A stretch of DNA of 64,000 nucleotides from Methanosarcina sp. MTP4. GTDB taxonomy: Archaea; Halobacteriota; Methanosarcinia; Methanosarcinales; Methanosarcinaceae. The notes under the pieces were generated by a model that had not been told where the DNA came from, made no database searches, and saw only the letters and a list, made by a program, of their open reading frames with translations. Each line of letters opens with the position of its first letter. The first letter of the stretch is position 1. Location of the stretch: contig NZ_CP009505.1 in the NCBI RefSeq assembly GCF_000970045.1, positions 2,876,808 through 2,940,807 of the forward strand, in the 5' to 3' direction. The position numbers and the translations under genes were made by a program. This document shows positions 27,656 to 35,937 of the stretch, in pieces.

Positions 27656-28233
27656 TAGGATTCTTCGTTTTTTTACCTTGATTCAATTAAGAAGTAAAAT
27701 TTCCTTTTTTGTCACCGTCCCGCTGCCCCAACTTCCCCTGCCTGCCGCAACTCCCCAAAACAGCCCTTTAACAGCATAAAAATCACGGAACTGCCGGATA
27801 TCTCGAAAACTCAGCAGACATTTGAAGGCTTAAAAGCGGATTGGATCCGGTTGTACACCTGAGACAGGTAAAAACACGGACCGAAACACCGGAAGCGAAA
27901 TTAAGAACCGAACACCAGTATAAAAACCGGAAACCCGAATTTCCAGACCAAAACTCCCGGACAGGACAAAGTTTAAGCGAAGCCCGGACATCGATGGTTA
28001 TATATCTTTGAAGGGGATATGTATTTCTCAGTTTTCGTGAAAGCCGGTGGAGTGAGAACGCTTTATTAATTTCGGCTGCTTATTAAGGCGGCTGAGTAAA
28101 GGAAGCATGCGACTGGAAATGCACTGTCTATTTTGCAGTTTGCGCAGCCCCGGCTTCTGGATTGAAAAGATAGCACCCGGGAGTACGGGAAATCAATATT
28201 CAATAATAATCATTAAGCAGCGAGGGATTAATT
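27656..28233. other. Long leader or non-coding region before the Lsm gene
   Basis: No gene. A TATA box GGTTATATATC (about 27993-28003) predicts a transcript from about 28030. Within it GAAAGCCGG (28038-28046) can pair imperfectly with CCGGCTTC (about 28151-28158), and shorter stems lie between. It could be a structured leader or a small RNA. Confidence 0.3.
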
Positions 28234-28458
28234 TTGTTCCCAAATAAAAAAGTCCAGAAAATCGTTGGATCCAAAATCCAGGTAGAGATGAAAGGCGACC
28301 TGAACTTGCTTGAAGGCACTCTCAAGAGTGTGGATGACTACATGAACCTCCACCTTATGGACACAATGGAGATCGTGAAAGGAGAAAAAGTCCGCTCCCT
28401 CGGTTCCGTGGTCCTGAGGGGAAATAACATCATACTGATTACTCCTGTAGAAGACTGA
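28234..28458 (+). CDS. Lsm/Sm-like archaeal RNA-binding protein
   Basis: A 74-residue Sm-like protein that forms rings binding U-rich RNA. The Sm1 motif region reads VEMKGDLNLLEGTLKSVDDYMNL (split here as two overlapping strands) and Sm2 reads SLGSVVLRGNNIILI, both canonical. The start is TTG (TTGTTCCCAAAT), with GAGGGAT upstream. It is followed 38 bases later by a winged-helix/FeS-type protein rather than the L37e ribosomal gene often seen next to archaeal Lsm. Complete and typical. Confidence 0.9.
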   Translation: MFPNKKVQKIVGSKIQVEMKGDLNLLEGTLKSVDDYMNLHLMDTMEIVKGEKVRSLGSVVLRGNNIILITPVED

Positions 28459-28496
28459 AGCGTCCGAACAGGATTGGCTAAAGAGTGGAAACAGGC

Positions 28497-28874
28497 ATGG
28501 ATCTCGAAGAAGAAGCATTCAAAATTATAAGTAAACATAAGGAAGGCATCTTCCAGAACACGATCTGGAAAGAGCTTGACATCGACAGCAGGAAATGCTC
28601 ACGGCTCATAAAGAAGCTCCAGGACAAGGGACTTATCATCCGTGAAGTTGCCGTTTCCAACGGGGCAAGAACCTACCTCCTGAAGGCAAAGGAAGAAGCC
28701 AAGGAGAAATACGACCTCCTGCTTTCCGGAGAGATGTTTTCGGCCTGCACCAGCTGTACCGGCGACTGCCAGCCCGAGTACTGCGGAAGGCTTTCCGAGT
28801 GGATCGCAAACCTCCCGGAAGAAGAGGAAGGAGCCGGGGAAACCGGAGATGTCGAAGAACCCGAGGAAGCTTAA
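28497..28874 (+). CDS. Winged-helix protein with C-terminal Cys cluster, TFE-beta/RPC39-like
   Basis: A 125-residue protein. A winged helix-turn-helix (about 3-65, IISKHKEGIFQNTIWKEL ... LIKKLQDKGLIIRE) is followed by a four-cysteine motif, FSACTSCTGDCQPEYCGRL, then SEWI and an acidic tail. The spacing and the trailing hydrophobic EWI resemble the FeS cluster end of RNA polymerase III subunit RPC39 and archaeal TFE-beta (C..C....C...NC.YMTEWL). A role with RNA polymerase or general transcription is therefore plausible. An earlier GTG at 28485 is possible, but the ATG fits better. It lies just after Lsm. The family parallel is by eye. Confidence 0.65.
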   Translation: MDLEEEAFKIISKHKEGIFQNTIWKELDIDSRKCSRLIKKLQDKGLIIREVAVSNGARTYLLKAKEEAKEKYDLLLSGEMFSACTSCTGDCQPEYCGRLSEWIANLPEEEEGAGETGDVEEPEEA

Positions 28875-28938
28875 GCTTCCGAAGGAACGGAAGAATCCAT
28901 AATAAAGGAAAGGCAGAAAACCGGACCGACAAGCGATA

Positions 28939-28949
28939 AGTATATATAC
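28939..28949 (+). promoter_or_regulatory. TATA box of the first tRNA-Glu gene
   Basis: AGTATATATAC lies about 75 bases before the mature tRNA start. A transcript would begin near 28970, inside the inverted repeat at 28957-28983. Confidence 0.5.
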
Positions 28950-28956
28950 AAAAAGT

Positions 28957-28983
28957 CCTTATTGAAGACCCCGTTCAATAAGG
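28957..28983. repeat. Perfect 10-bp inverted repeat before tRNA-Glu
   Basis: CCTTATTGAA and TTCAATAAGG flank a 7-base loop, GACCCCG. It lies between the TATA box and the tRNA. It could be a repressor site at the transcription start or a hairpin in the precursor. Confidence 0.8.
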
Positions 28984-29018
28984 GCTAAAAGACCCCTACC
29001 TTAAAATACAGACAATGT

Positions 29019-29093
29019 GCTCCGGTAGTGTAGTCCGGCCAATCATTCCGGCCTTTCGAGCCGAAGACTCGGGTTCGAATCCCGGCCGGAGCA
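29019..29093 (+). tRNA. tRNA-Glu (anticodon TTC), copy 1
   Basis: A 75-base cloverleaf. The acceptor stem is GCTCCGG/CCGGAGC with discriminator A, and CCA is encoded directly after (29094-29096). The anticodon loop CTTTCGA gives TTC. The T arm contains GGTTCGAATCC. T-rich DNA follows. It is identical to the copy at 31369. Confidence 0.95.
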
Positions 29094-29215
29094 CCAAACT
29101 TTTTTCTTAAAGTCTTTTGTCGTTTAATTTTGTCATTTAATTTTGTCATTTTAACTTGGTTCATGCATCTATAGTCAAGGCCCCAAATTCCTTCACCAAT
29201 CTCAAGTGAAAGTTT

Positions 29216-29294
29216 AACCACAGAAAGCACGGAAAACACGGAATAAAGGAAAATTGGGGCACAATACTTCCGTGCTTTCTGTTCTTCCGTGGTT
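29216..29294. repeat. Inverted repeat element, CAGAAAGCACGGAA type
   Basis: CAGAAAGCACGGAA (29221-29234) and TTCCGTGCTTTCTG (29268-29281) are perfect 14-bp complements. AACCAC and GTGGTT bound the unit. Similar accents on ACCACRGA/TCYGTGGT recur in dispersed archaeal and bacterial intergenic repeats. A minus-strand frame through it also runs antisense through the tRNA and is not a gene. Confidence 0.7.
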
Positions 29295-29305
29295 ATAATG
29301 TAAGT

Positions 29306-29317
29306 GTAAATATTTAC
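29306..29317. promoter_or_regulatory. 12-bp AT palindrome
   Basis: GTAAATATTTAC is a perfect palindrome, embedded in AATGTAA...TTTACATT. It looks like a dimeric-regulator operator, but no gene starts nearby. Confidence 0.35.
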
Positions 29318-29467
29318 ATTCGGGACTATAATTTCATCGAGAGCTATTTTTAAGTCTTGAATTAGGAGTTTAGGGATTCTAATCCGGATTTCCATAGTTA
29401 CTTCTAAATAGGAGCTTACAGTCCAGACTCCAAACACTCCGGAATGGAACCAATGTATAAATTCTCC

Positions 29468-29531
29468 ACAATAAATTCACCACAATAAATTCACCACAAT
29501 AAAGTCTCCATAATAAAGTCTTTACAATAAA
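29468..29531. repeat. 14-bp tandem repeat
   Basis: ACAATAAA recurs at 29468, 29482, 29496 and 29524, with ATAATAAA at 29510, at exact 14-base spacing. Confidence 0.75.
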
Positions 29532-30269
29532 TTCTTTACAAAAAAATTAGTTAATATAAGACGTATATTTTTAATAAGTCGATACTTTGCCTTTTGGAAG
29601 TTGTTGATCCACTTCCCACTTTACAAGCCAATATAAGGAAATAAACAGATATTAACTTCTATTTTTCCATAAAATGATTTCAAAGTCCATTTTTACCCGT
29701 TTATGGACAAAAAGACTGAAAATTAAGGCTACAATCATATAAACTGAATAGTAGGGGTGGGATATCAACAAAGTCAGTATAAGAATAGCCTAAGAAAATA
29801 TGCAGAGAATCTCCCGAAAAGATTGCAAGAATGGGAAAATTATTTTATAAAGCTTCTTTACAAAAAAATTAAATTGAAAATAGGATAGAATTTTCTTTTA
29901 CATCATAAAACATAATATGATCAACAATTTCAACAATATTCAAAATTTGATCCAGGAAGTTCTTTGAGAAGGAGAAGCCTGGAAGTGAATTCATAAAAAG
30001 TTCTTTCCTTCAATTTGTAAGACCCCAAAATTCCAGAAAATGGAACCTTCCTCAAATTTACATATATACTTTACTGAGACTGAAAACATCTCATATTATT
30101 TCATCTGAAAGGAAAAATATGGAACATTAATTTGTAAAAAAATTTAGTAATATAAGAAAGATAAGTAACAAAATTTCTTTGAATTTTATATACAAGTAAA
30201 ATCTATGTGACAGTTGACCCAAAATTCCTCATATAGTCTTGATGAATAGAGAACGGGGGTATATAAATA
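29532..30269. other. Gene-free AT-rich region before a secreted-protein gene
   Basis: About 740 bases with stops in all frames and no RNA gene recognised. A TATA box (GTATATAAATAG) lies at 30259-30269, too close to the GTG start at 30270 to drive it unless a later start is used, so the functional promoter may be further upstream. Confidence 0.4.
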
Positions 30270-31082
30270 GTGAAGAAAATACTGACATTAGGAATTACAG
30301 CAGTGCTTCTATGCGCTGGACTGATGGTATCGGTGGCAGCAGCGGCACCAAAAGGAATAGACTATAATGGCTTCCACTACACCCTTAACCTGATCGGAAA
30401 GAAAGCCGACTTTAATGGAGTAGGCGGTGGCGGAAGTACAATGTTCGTGCCCCAGAGCACAGAAAACATGGAATTTTATATATATAATGAGACCGGCGAC
30501 GTAGTAGGGACGTTTGACGGCGTCAAAATCGATGTAGAAAACACCGGAACCGAGTACGTTGTCACTGACGGAAATGTGCTTGACGACGGTCATGGCTCAT
30601 TCACATTGCCCACAGGGAAATATGCTGTCTACATTGCTGTCAAAGGCAAGCCAATTAAAGACCCTAACGCCGAACCTGCAAGTATCACTGGATGGATGCA
30701 GTACACAAACGGTACTGAAACTTACTACTTCCTTGATGTAGGAACAATAACAGTCAAAAGGAATGATGACTGGGTTGACGCTTCAACCATCTTCTACATA
30801 ACGAATGAAGAAGTTGGTATTCACAACGATAAAGATTTGTCTGACCCTTACAGACAGCTCCCAGCCCCTTCATACATCGCTGATAATTACTTAGACTATG
30901 ATTATGATAGTTACAATTACAAGGGTATGCCCGGATTGTGGATATTCGATTACATGACAGGACTGGAAAATCTAGCGGATGATGATCTGAACGATGATCT
31001 GAACTATGATAATCTGGATTACTTCTGGCAGCTAAAAAATCCCGGGTACAAGCTGATTAAGTTACGCTTCTATCCAATCTAA
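30270..31082 (+). CDS. Secreted protein of unknown function
   Basis: A 270-residue exported protein. The signal peptide is MKKILTLGITAVLLCAGLMVSVAAAA, then the mature part starts APKGIDYNGFHYTLNLIGKK. The middle is beta-rich (GVKIDVENTGTEYVV, GSFTLPTGKYAVYIAVKGK), and the C-terminal third is rich in Asp, Tyr and Asn (DDDLNDDLNYDNLDYFW). There is no membrane anchor. The start is GTG with GGGGGT about ten bases upstream. I know of similar small exported proteins in methanogens but cannot name a family. A TATA-like element directly abuts the start codon. Confidence 0.7.
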   Translation: MKKILTLGITAVLLCAGLMVSVAAAAPKGIDYNGFHYTLNLIGKKADFNGVGGGGSTMFVPQSTENMEFYIYNETGDVVGTFDGVKIDVENTGTEYVVTDGNVLDDGHGSFTLPTGKYAVYIAVKGKPIKDPNAEPASITGWMQYTNGTETYYFLDVGTITVKRNDDWVDASTIFYITNEEVGIHNDKDLSDPYRQLPAPSYIADNYLDYDYDSYNYKGMPGLWIFDYMTGLENLADDDLNDDLNYDNLDYFWQLKNPGYKLIKLRFYPI

Positions 31083-31368
31083 ACCCTTTTTTCTTTTTTA
31101 CATAAAGTGGCTCCAAGCACTCACAACTTAAAACGTATAAACATAAAAGATATCAAGTGCCGCTATTTTTCCAAAAATATGATTGCTAATTAGATAATAT
31201 CAGAATGTAATGGTATTTCCACATTAAACCTTTTCAAGTCCGTAAAGAAAATATACAAACTATAGCGGCTAGCACTCAAAAAAGATTTAAAACCCAACTT
31301 CCACAAAAAAGGGACAGATTTATATATTACAAGGTATATTGTTGGTCTCGCAGTAAGGTGACAAACGT
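31083..31368. other. Intergenic region with the promoter of tRNA-Glu copy 2
   Basis: No gene. TTTATATATT at 31319-31328 is a good TATA box about 45 bases before the tRNA. The upstream hairpin of copy 1 is absent here. Confidence 0.5.
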
Positions 31369-31443
31369 GCTCCGGTAGTGTAGTCCGGCCAATCATTCCG
31401 GCCTTTCGAGCCGAAGACTCGGGTTCGAATCCCGGCCGGAGCA
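31369..31443 (+). tRNA. tRNA-Glu (anticodon TTC), copy 2
   Basis: Base-for-base identical to the copy at 29019, including encoded CCA (31444-31446) and the preceding GT. The further flanks differ, so this is a gene duplication or conversion limited to the tRNA itself. Confidence 0.95.
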
Positions 31444-31607
31444 CCAAACCCAATTCTTTTCTCAGATTTCTGCTTTCTAAATGTTTTGATTTCTGATTTA
31501 CGATTTTTTCGAGCTATTGCTTTTTTAAGATTTTGCCGCTCTTTAGATGAAGAGAGAAAAAGAGTAAAAAGGGAAACGGCATCGTTTTTGACAACTATTC
31601 CCGGATA

Positions 31608-32519
31608 TCAGCTTTTTTCCATAATCTTTCGGTGGAATTTCTTGATTTCCTGGATTTTTTCCAGGGTCTGCTCTTCGTCCAGGGCACCGGCCGCTTTTAC
31701 GGATTCCAGTGTAAGTTTTGCTATCCGAGAGACGGCATTCATGCCCTTATCCTCGGCAAGGACACGGATTGTTTCCACGGACCAGGCTGCCTGGAAGAGC
31801 AAGCTTTTCATGCCATGCATGGAGGAGGCCTTGCCCAGTTTTTCAAAGGCGTTTATCACAACCTTTGCTTCAGGTTCGTGGTTTTCCCTGACAGCGGCAA
31901 TCCCGAGTTCCTCGAGGAGGATTGAAACCCCTATGGCACTTTCCTCGAGTTTGTTCTCAACCGAAACTGCCCCCACCTCTCCAAGGAAAGCCACGGCTAT
32001 TATTCCTGTTTCAGATAAATCTTCCTCCATGGCTTCCCTTACCAGCTGCATGAGGTAGATTTCGGAAAGGGTCACCTGGTTTTCTACGCCCATCCTTGCC
32101 GATACCGCCCCGAACTTCCCGAGACCTTCGGCTGCACTCTTTGCTGCCGTGTCCATCCCCCGGGCGGCAAGTTCCCGGGAAAGGCTTCCAAGAACTGATA
32201 CGGCTTTTATTGCGAGAGCATCCCGCCTCTGGCTCGCTGCCTCTGCGGCTATGTCCCCAAGAGCACGGCTCGCAGCCACTGATGCTATTTCCATACTCTG
32301 TTTGGCAGTAATCTTTCCCATATCCCCGATAGACACTATGAGCGCTTTTGCATCAAGTTCGTGCTCCGCAGTAACATTCAGATAGATCAACCTGATGGCA
32401 AACTCCCTGAGCCTATCAAAAGCTTCGACTGCTTCTTTCGTATTTCTTGTATAAGCCGCTTTGAGTCCTTCTTCAATACCCCTTATCTCATCAAGACCCC
32501 TTTGCTCCTCCGAAGACAT
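31608..32519 (-). CDS. All-helical repeat protein, HEAT/ARM-like, conserved hypothetical
   Basis: A 303-residue soluble protein made of regularly repeated helices of about 35-45 residues with recurring Ala/Gly/Leu patterns (AASRALGDIAAEAASQ, VSVLGSLSRELAARG, AEGLGKFGAVSARMG). This is typical of HEAT or armadillo-like scaffolds. No catalytic or metal motif is seen. It starts MSSEEQRGLDEIRGIEEGL, and no clear ribosome site is visible. It is transcribed away from the ECF transporter operon. Function unknown; a protein-binding scaffold is the likely class. Confidence 0.65.
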   Translation of the reverse strand: MSSEEQRGLDEIRGIEEGLKAAYTRNTKEAVEAFDRLREFAIRLIYLNVTAEHELDAKALIVSIGDMGKITAKQSMEIASVAASRALGDIAAEAASQRRDALAIKAVSVLGSLSRELAARGMDTAAKSAAEGLGKFGAVSARMGVENQVTLSEIYLMQLVREAMEEDLSETGIIAVAFLGEVGAVSVENKLEESAIGVSILLEELGIAAVRENHEPEAKVVINAFEKLGKASSMHGMKSLLFQAAWSVETIRVLAEDKGMNAVSRIAKLTLESVKAAGALDEEQTLEKIQEIKKFHRKIMEKS

Positions 32520-32746
32520 ACCAGACCCCCAAATAACTTCAATTCACGAATAACTTCAGTTCACGAATAACTCCCTTGTTACTTTATGTCCTGCCCCACA
32601 GATCAGTTTTCCTGTTAAAATATATATTAAATGTGATCTGGATTTGTACTGAGATTTTTATTGCCCACCAAAAATGGAGTGAACCCGGATCAGATAAGCG
32701 GAACCTGACTAAGCATATGGAACAAATAAAGGATCCAGAGCATAAG

Positions 32747-32765
32747 TTATATATATCAATGTACA
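32747..32765 (+). promoter_or_regulatory. TATA box with adjacent TrpY-type TRP box
   Basis: TTATATATATC (32747-32757) is followed three bases later by TGTACA (32760-32765), the sequence bound by the archaeal tryptophan regulator TrpY in Methanothermobacter. Imperfect repeats (GATGTATTATTATGTC) follow. Its position between TATA box and start site suits repression. Confidence 0.5.
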
Positions 32766-32867
32766 TTAGTATGCTTTGATGTATTATTATGTCTAATGCT
32801 TTTTCACTGTTCACCAGTCACAGGTCAATTACACGGTAACAATCAACAATAATGGAAAGTGAATCTT

Positions 32868-33392
32868 ATGAAATCTCAGGATATTGCTGTCGTTGGAATT
32901 TTATTAGCAGTTGGCGCAATCGTGCGCTATTTATCCCTGGTAATCCCGGGACCCATTGTCTCGAACCTTGTAATCGCTTTTTACTGTCTTGCCGTAATCC
33001 TCGTGGTCCCCACCTTCAAAGAAGTAATAGGGATCGGGGTAGTGGCAGGAATAGTGTGTGCGCTTCTCAGCCACTCCATTTTCCCGCCTGCAAACCTTAT
33101 CAGCGAACCTGTGGGAGCTGTGGTCTGCCTGCTTACATTCACAGCTTTCAAGAGCAGGTTTTCCATCTCTCCTGCCCTGGCAACCCTTGCCGGGACCCTT
33201 GCCAGCGGAACCACCTTTGTCATCGTTGCAATGGTGATGATTGCCCCGACAATCCTCTCGAAGTTTGCAACCATGGGAGCTTTTGTCGCAGCCGTAATCC
33301 CCATCGTGATCGGGACCGCAATCGCCAACGCAATTATCGCCCAGATCCTTTACATGCCGGCCTCAAAGGTCCTTGCGAGGGGAAGAGCATGA
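32868..33392 (+). CDS. ECF transporter S component, TrpP-like (probable tryptophan)
   Basis: A 174-residue membrane protein with about six helices that would bind the substrate for an energy-coupling-factor importer. The pattern AVVGILLAVGAIV ... PTFKEVIGIGVVAGIVCALLSH ... LATLAGTLASGT resembles the TrpP/YhaG tryptophan transporters. A TGTACA box at the promoter supports tryptophan as the ligand. GTGA six bases before the ATG at 32868 supports this start; a GTG three codons earlier is the alternative. It overlaps the next gene by ATGA and forms an operon with the ATPase and T component. Confidence 0.75.
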   Translation: MKSQDIAVVGILLAVGAIVRYLSLVIPGPIVSNLVIAFYCLAVILVVPTFKEVIGIGVVAGIVCALLSHSIFPPANLISEPVGAVVCLLTFTAFKSRFSISPALATLAGTLASGTTFVIVAMVMIAPTILSKFATMGAFVAAVIPIVIGTAIANAIIAQILYMPASKVLARGRA

Positions 33393-35041
33393 TCAGGGCA
33401 AGGGACTTCTCCTACACCTACGGCACAGCGGAAAAACCGACCCTGGAAAACATCAGCCTTGAAGTCCCTGCCGGAGAACTGCTCCTGGTCACCGGCCACA
33501 GCGCAGCCGGGAAAACCACCCTTGCCCTCGCCCTGGCTGGCATCCTCCACCAGGAAATAGGGGGCAGCTTCGAAGGGAGCGTCACGTTTAAAGGAAAAGC
33601 CATAGGGGAATTCGACGGCATGAAAGAACTGAGCCGGCACGTGGGAATGGTCTTTGATGATGCCGAGTCCCAGCTCATCTTCACCAGCGTCGAGGAGGAA
33701 ATCCTGTCAGGGCTTGAGAACCGCGGTTTCTCCGAAGCCGAGATAGGACGCAGGCTGGAAGAAGTAATGCGGCTCTGCGAGATCAGCCACCTGAAACACC
33801 GGGCACCTCATACCCTTTCCGGGGGCCAGAAGCAGAAAGTAGCCCTTGCGGCCACCCTTGCCCTGGACACCGAAGTCCTCATCCTGGACGAAGCAACCTC
33901 GGAAATGGATACAAACGCAGTAAAAAGAGTTTTTTCCATCCTGAAAAGGCTAAAAGAAGAGGAAGGAAAGACAATCATAATCGTGGACCACAACGTGGAA
34001 GCTTTCCTGGAAATAGGGGACAGGGTAGTGCTCCTTGAGAAAGGAAGAATAAGAGATGTAAAAAGCCCAAAAGGTTTCACGGCTTCAGGCACCGGACCTG
34101 CCGAACTTCCTGCCGAAAGCACCGGCAAAAGCGCCACCGAAGCCCCCGCCAAACAAGCAATATCCGAAACTCACGATAAAAAACCACATCACCCCCCGGA
34201 GAAAGGAAGAACAGACCTACATCCTTCGGGGGCAAATCCCAATAATCACCCGATCATCTCCGTAAAGCAGCTCTCGCAGCGCTATGACGAAGTCCGGGCT
34301 CTCGAAGCCGTAGACCTGAAAATATATCCGGGCGAGTTCATTGCCATCCTCGGGGAAAACGGGTCAGGAAAGACGACTCTGGTAAAGCACTTCAACGGCC
34401 TCCTAAAACCCCACTCAGGAAGCGTAAGCGTAAAAGGGCTCGATACCGGGCAGGCCCAGATAAACAAGCTTGTAAGGCACATGGGCCTGGTATTCCAGAA
34501 CCCGGACAACATGCTCTTTGAAGACACCGTTGAAGCCGAAATAGCCTTTGGGCTTAACAATATCGGCGCAGGAGGAGACAGGGAGGCAATCGCCCGTGCT
34601 CTGGAACTCGTAGGGCTCGGAGACAAGGAAAAAGTCTTCCCCCGCCACCTGAGCAGGGGAGAGAGGCAGCGCCTGGCCGTTGCCTGCGTGATTGCCATGC
34701 GCCCCGAACTGATCGTGCTCGATGAACCGACCACAGGCCTGGACGCCGAAGAGTCCGACCGGATGATGCAGCTCATGTGCCGGCTCCAGAAGGAAGGGCA
34801 CACCATCGTGATGGTGACTCACAACATGCAGATCGTGGAAAACTACGCCGAAAGAGTCATCCGCATGGAATCCGGAAAAATCATTGAAGATAAAGCAAAG
34901 GGAGCAACAAAGGGAGCAACAAAGGGAGCAGCACAGGGAACGGCTCTCAACGGAACTGCCGCAGCAAGCGTCACAGACAGGATCAAGGAAAATAACACGG
35001 AAAATATCTCAGAAAATAACAGAGGGGGCATGTGTGCATGA
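33389..35041 (+). CDS. Fused two-domain ECF transporter ATPase (EcfA-EcfA')
   Basis: A 550-residue protein carrying both ATPases of an ECF importer in one chain. Domain 1 (about 1-230) has Walker A GHSAAGKTT, signature LSGGQKQK and Walker B LILDEATSE. Domain 2 (about 290-510) has GENGSGKTT, a variant signature LSRGERQR and LIVLDEPTTG. A low-complexity linker of about 55 residues joins them, and a Lys/Gly/Ala tail is built partly from a 12-bp tandem repeat (34897-34932). The start ATG overlaps the S-component stop (ATGA), and its stop overlaps the T-component ATG. The open frame upstream of 33389 is a shadow. Confidence 0.9.
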   Translation: MIRARDFSYTYGTAEKPTLENISLEVPAGELLLVTGHSAAGKTTLALALAGILHQEIGGSFEGSVTFKGKAIGEFDGMKELSRHVGMVFDDAESQLIFTSVEEEILSGLENRGFSEAEIGRRLEEVMRLCEISHLKHRAPHTLSGGQKQKVALAATLALDTEVLILDEATSEMDTNAVKRVFSILKRLKEEEGKTIIIVDHNVEAFLEIGDRVVLLEKGRIRDVKSPKGFTASGTGPAELPAESTGKSATEAPAKQAISETHDKKPHHPPEKGRTDLHPSGANPNNHPIISVKQLSQRYDEVRALEAVDLKIYPGEFIAILGENGSGKTTLVKHFNGLLKPHSGSVSVKGLDTGQAQINKLVRHMGLVFQNPDNMLFEDTVEAEIAFGLNNIGAGGDREAIARALELVGLGDKEKVFPRHLSRGERQRLAVACVIAMRPELIVLDEPTTGLDAEESDRMMQLMCRLQKEGHTIVMVTHNMQIVENYAERVIRMESGKIIEDKAKGATKGATKGAAQGTALNGTAAASVTDRIKENNTENISENNRGGMCA

Positions 35042-35823
35042 AAGAAATTATGCAGTACATAAATACGAACAGCTTCTTACACCGAATGAACCCGCTTTCG
35101 AAAATCGCAGCAGTAACAGGGATCATAGCGCTCAGCGTGCTCTCAACCGACCCTGCCGTCCTGGCAATCATGGTGCTGGGAATTTTCCTGGCTTCCCTTA
35201 AAGCCGGGCTCCAGCAAGAACTCCTTCGCCAGCTCAAGCTCCTGGTCTTCCTGAGCGTCACCCTGATCCTGCTCACCGTTTTCACCCTTAAGAGCGGGGC
35301 CACCATCGGCCACCTCATCCCCCCGGGTACCTTTGCAGCCGCCGGAATGGTCCCCATAACAACCGGAGCCCTTGACTTCGGAATGGTCCTATCCCTGCGC
35401 TTCTTCGCAATGCTCTTTGCCTTCCAGCTCCTGGTAGTCACAACAAAACCGAGCGACCTCATGAAAGCCCTGCTCGCTATCCACGTCCCTGTGGACTACG
35501 TCCTCATGTTCATTATCGCACTCCGCTTCATCCCGAGTCTCCAGGTAGAAGGCCAGAAGATCCACGAAGCCCAGCTCGCAAGGGGCTACAACCCCGGGAC
35601 AGGCATCCGCGGGAAAATCCGGAGCGTAAAGCCGATCCTCGTCCCCCTGGTAGCAAACTCCCTTGGCCGGACCCAGGTGCTTGGCCTGACCATGGACATG
35701 CGGGGCTACAGGAACAGGCAGAACGTGGAAAAACACAGGCTCGAATGGAATAAGACGGATGTTGCAGCCGTCGGCTGTGTGGCGCTTATGGGTGTAGGGG
35801 TCATACTGACAGGGTTGATGTAA
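35038..35823 (+). CDS. ecfT: ECF transporter T component (EcfT)
   Basis: A 261-residue membrane coupling subunit linking S component and ATPases. It starts MKEIMQYINTNSFLHRMNPLSK, with the conserved P-x-S-K after the first segment, several helices, and the two cytoplasmic coupling-helix motifs QLARGYNPG and DMRGYRNR (Ala-Arg-Gly type). The ATG overlaps the upstream stop (ATGA), with GGGGG upstream. It completes the S-A-A'-T set, so this is a dedicated one-operon ECF system rather than a shared module. The gene ends with a short repeat (GTTGATGTAAGGTTGATGTAA-like) and converges on a surface protein gene. Confidence 0.92.
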   Translation: MKEIMQYINTNSFLHRMNPLSKIAAVTGIIALSVLSTDPAVLAIMVLGIFLASLKAGLQQELLRQLKLLVFLSVTLILLTVFTLKSGATIGHLIPPGTFAAAGMVPITTGALDFGMVLSLRFFAMLFAFQLLVVTTKPSDLMKALLAIHVPVDYVLMFIIALRFIPSLQVEGQKIHEAQLARGYNPGTGIRGKIRSVKPILVPLVANSLGRTQVLGLTMDMRGYRNRQNVEKHRLEWNKTDVAAVGCVALMGVGVILTGLM

Positions 35824-35937
35824 AGGTTGATGTAAGGTTCCCCGGAAAATTCACAGAAGCAAAAAGGAAACTCCCAATTCGAAGCAAGCGGAAAACTTCC
35901 GGATCCAAAAAAGAAAGGTCAAAAAGGAGCAAAGAAT

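Noticed and set aside
28985-29437. 150-codon minus-strand frame
   Set aside because: Its second half is the antisense of tRNA-Glu (GAPAGIRTRVFGS-type translation) and its first half runs through the inverted repeat element; not a gene.
32852-33388. Upstream extension of the ECF ATPase frame
   Set aside because: It is the shadow of the S-component gene in another frame; the ATG overlapping the S-component stop is the true start.
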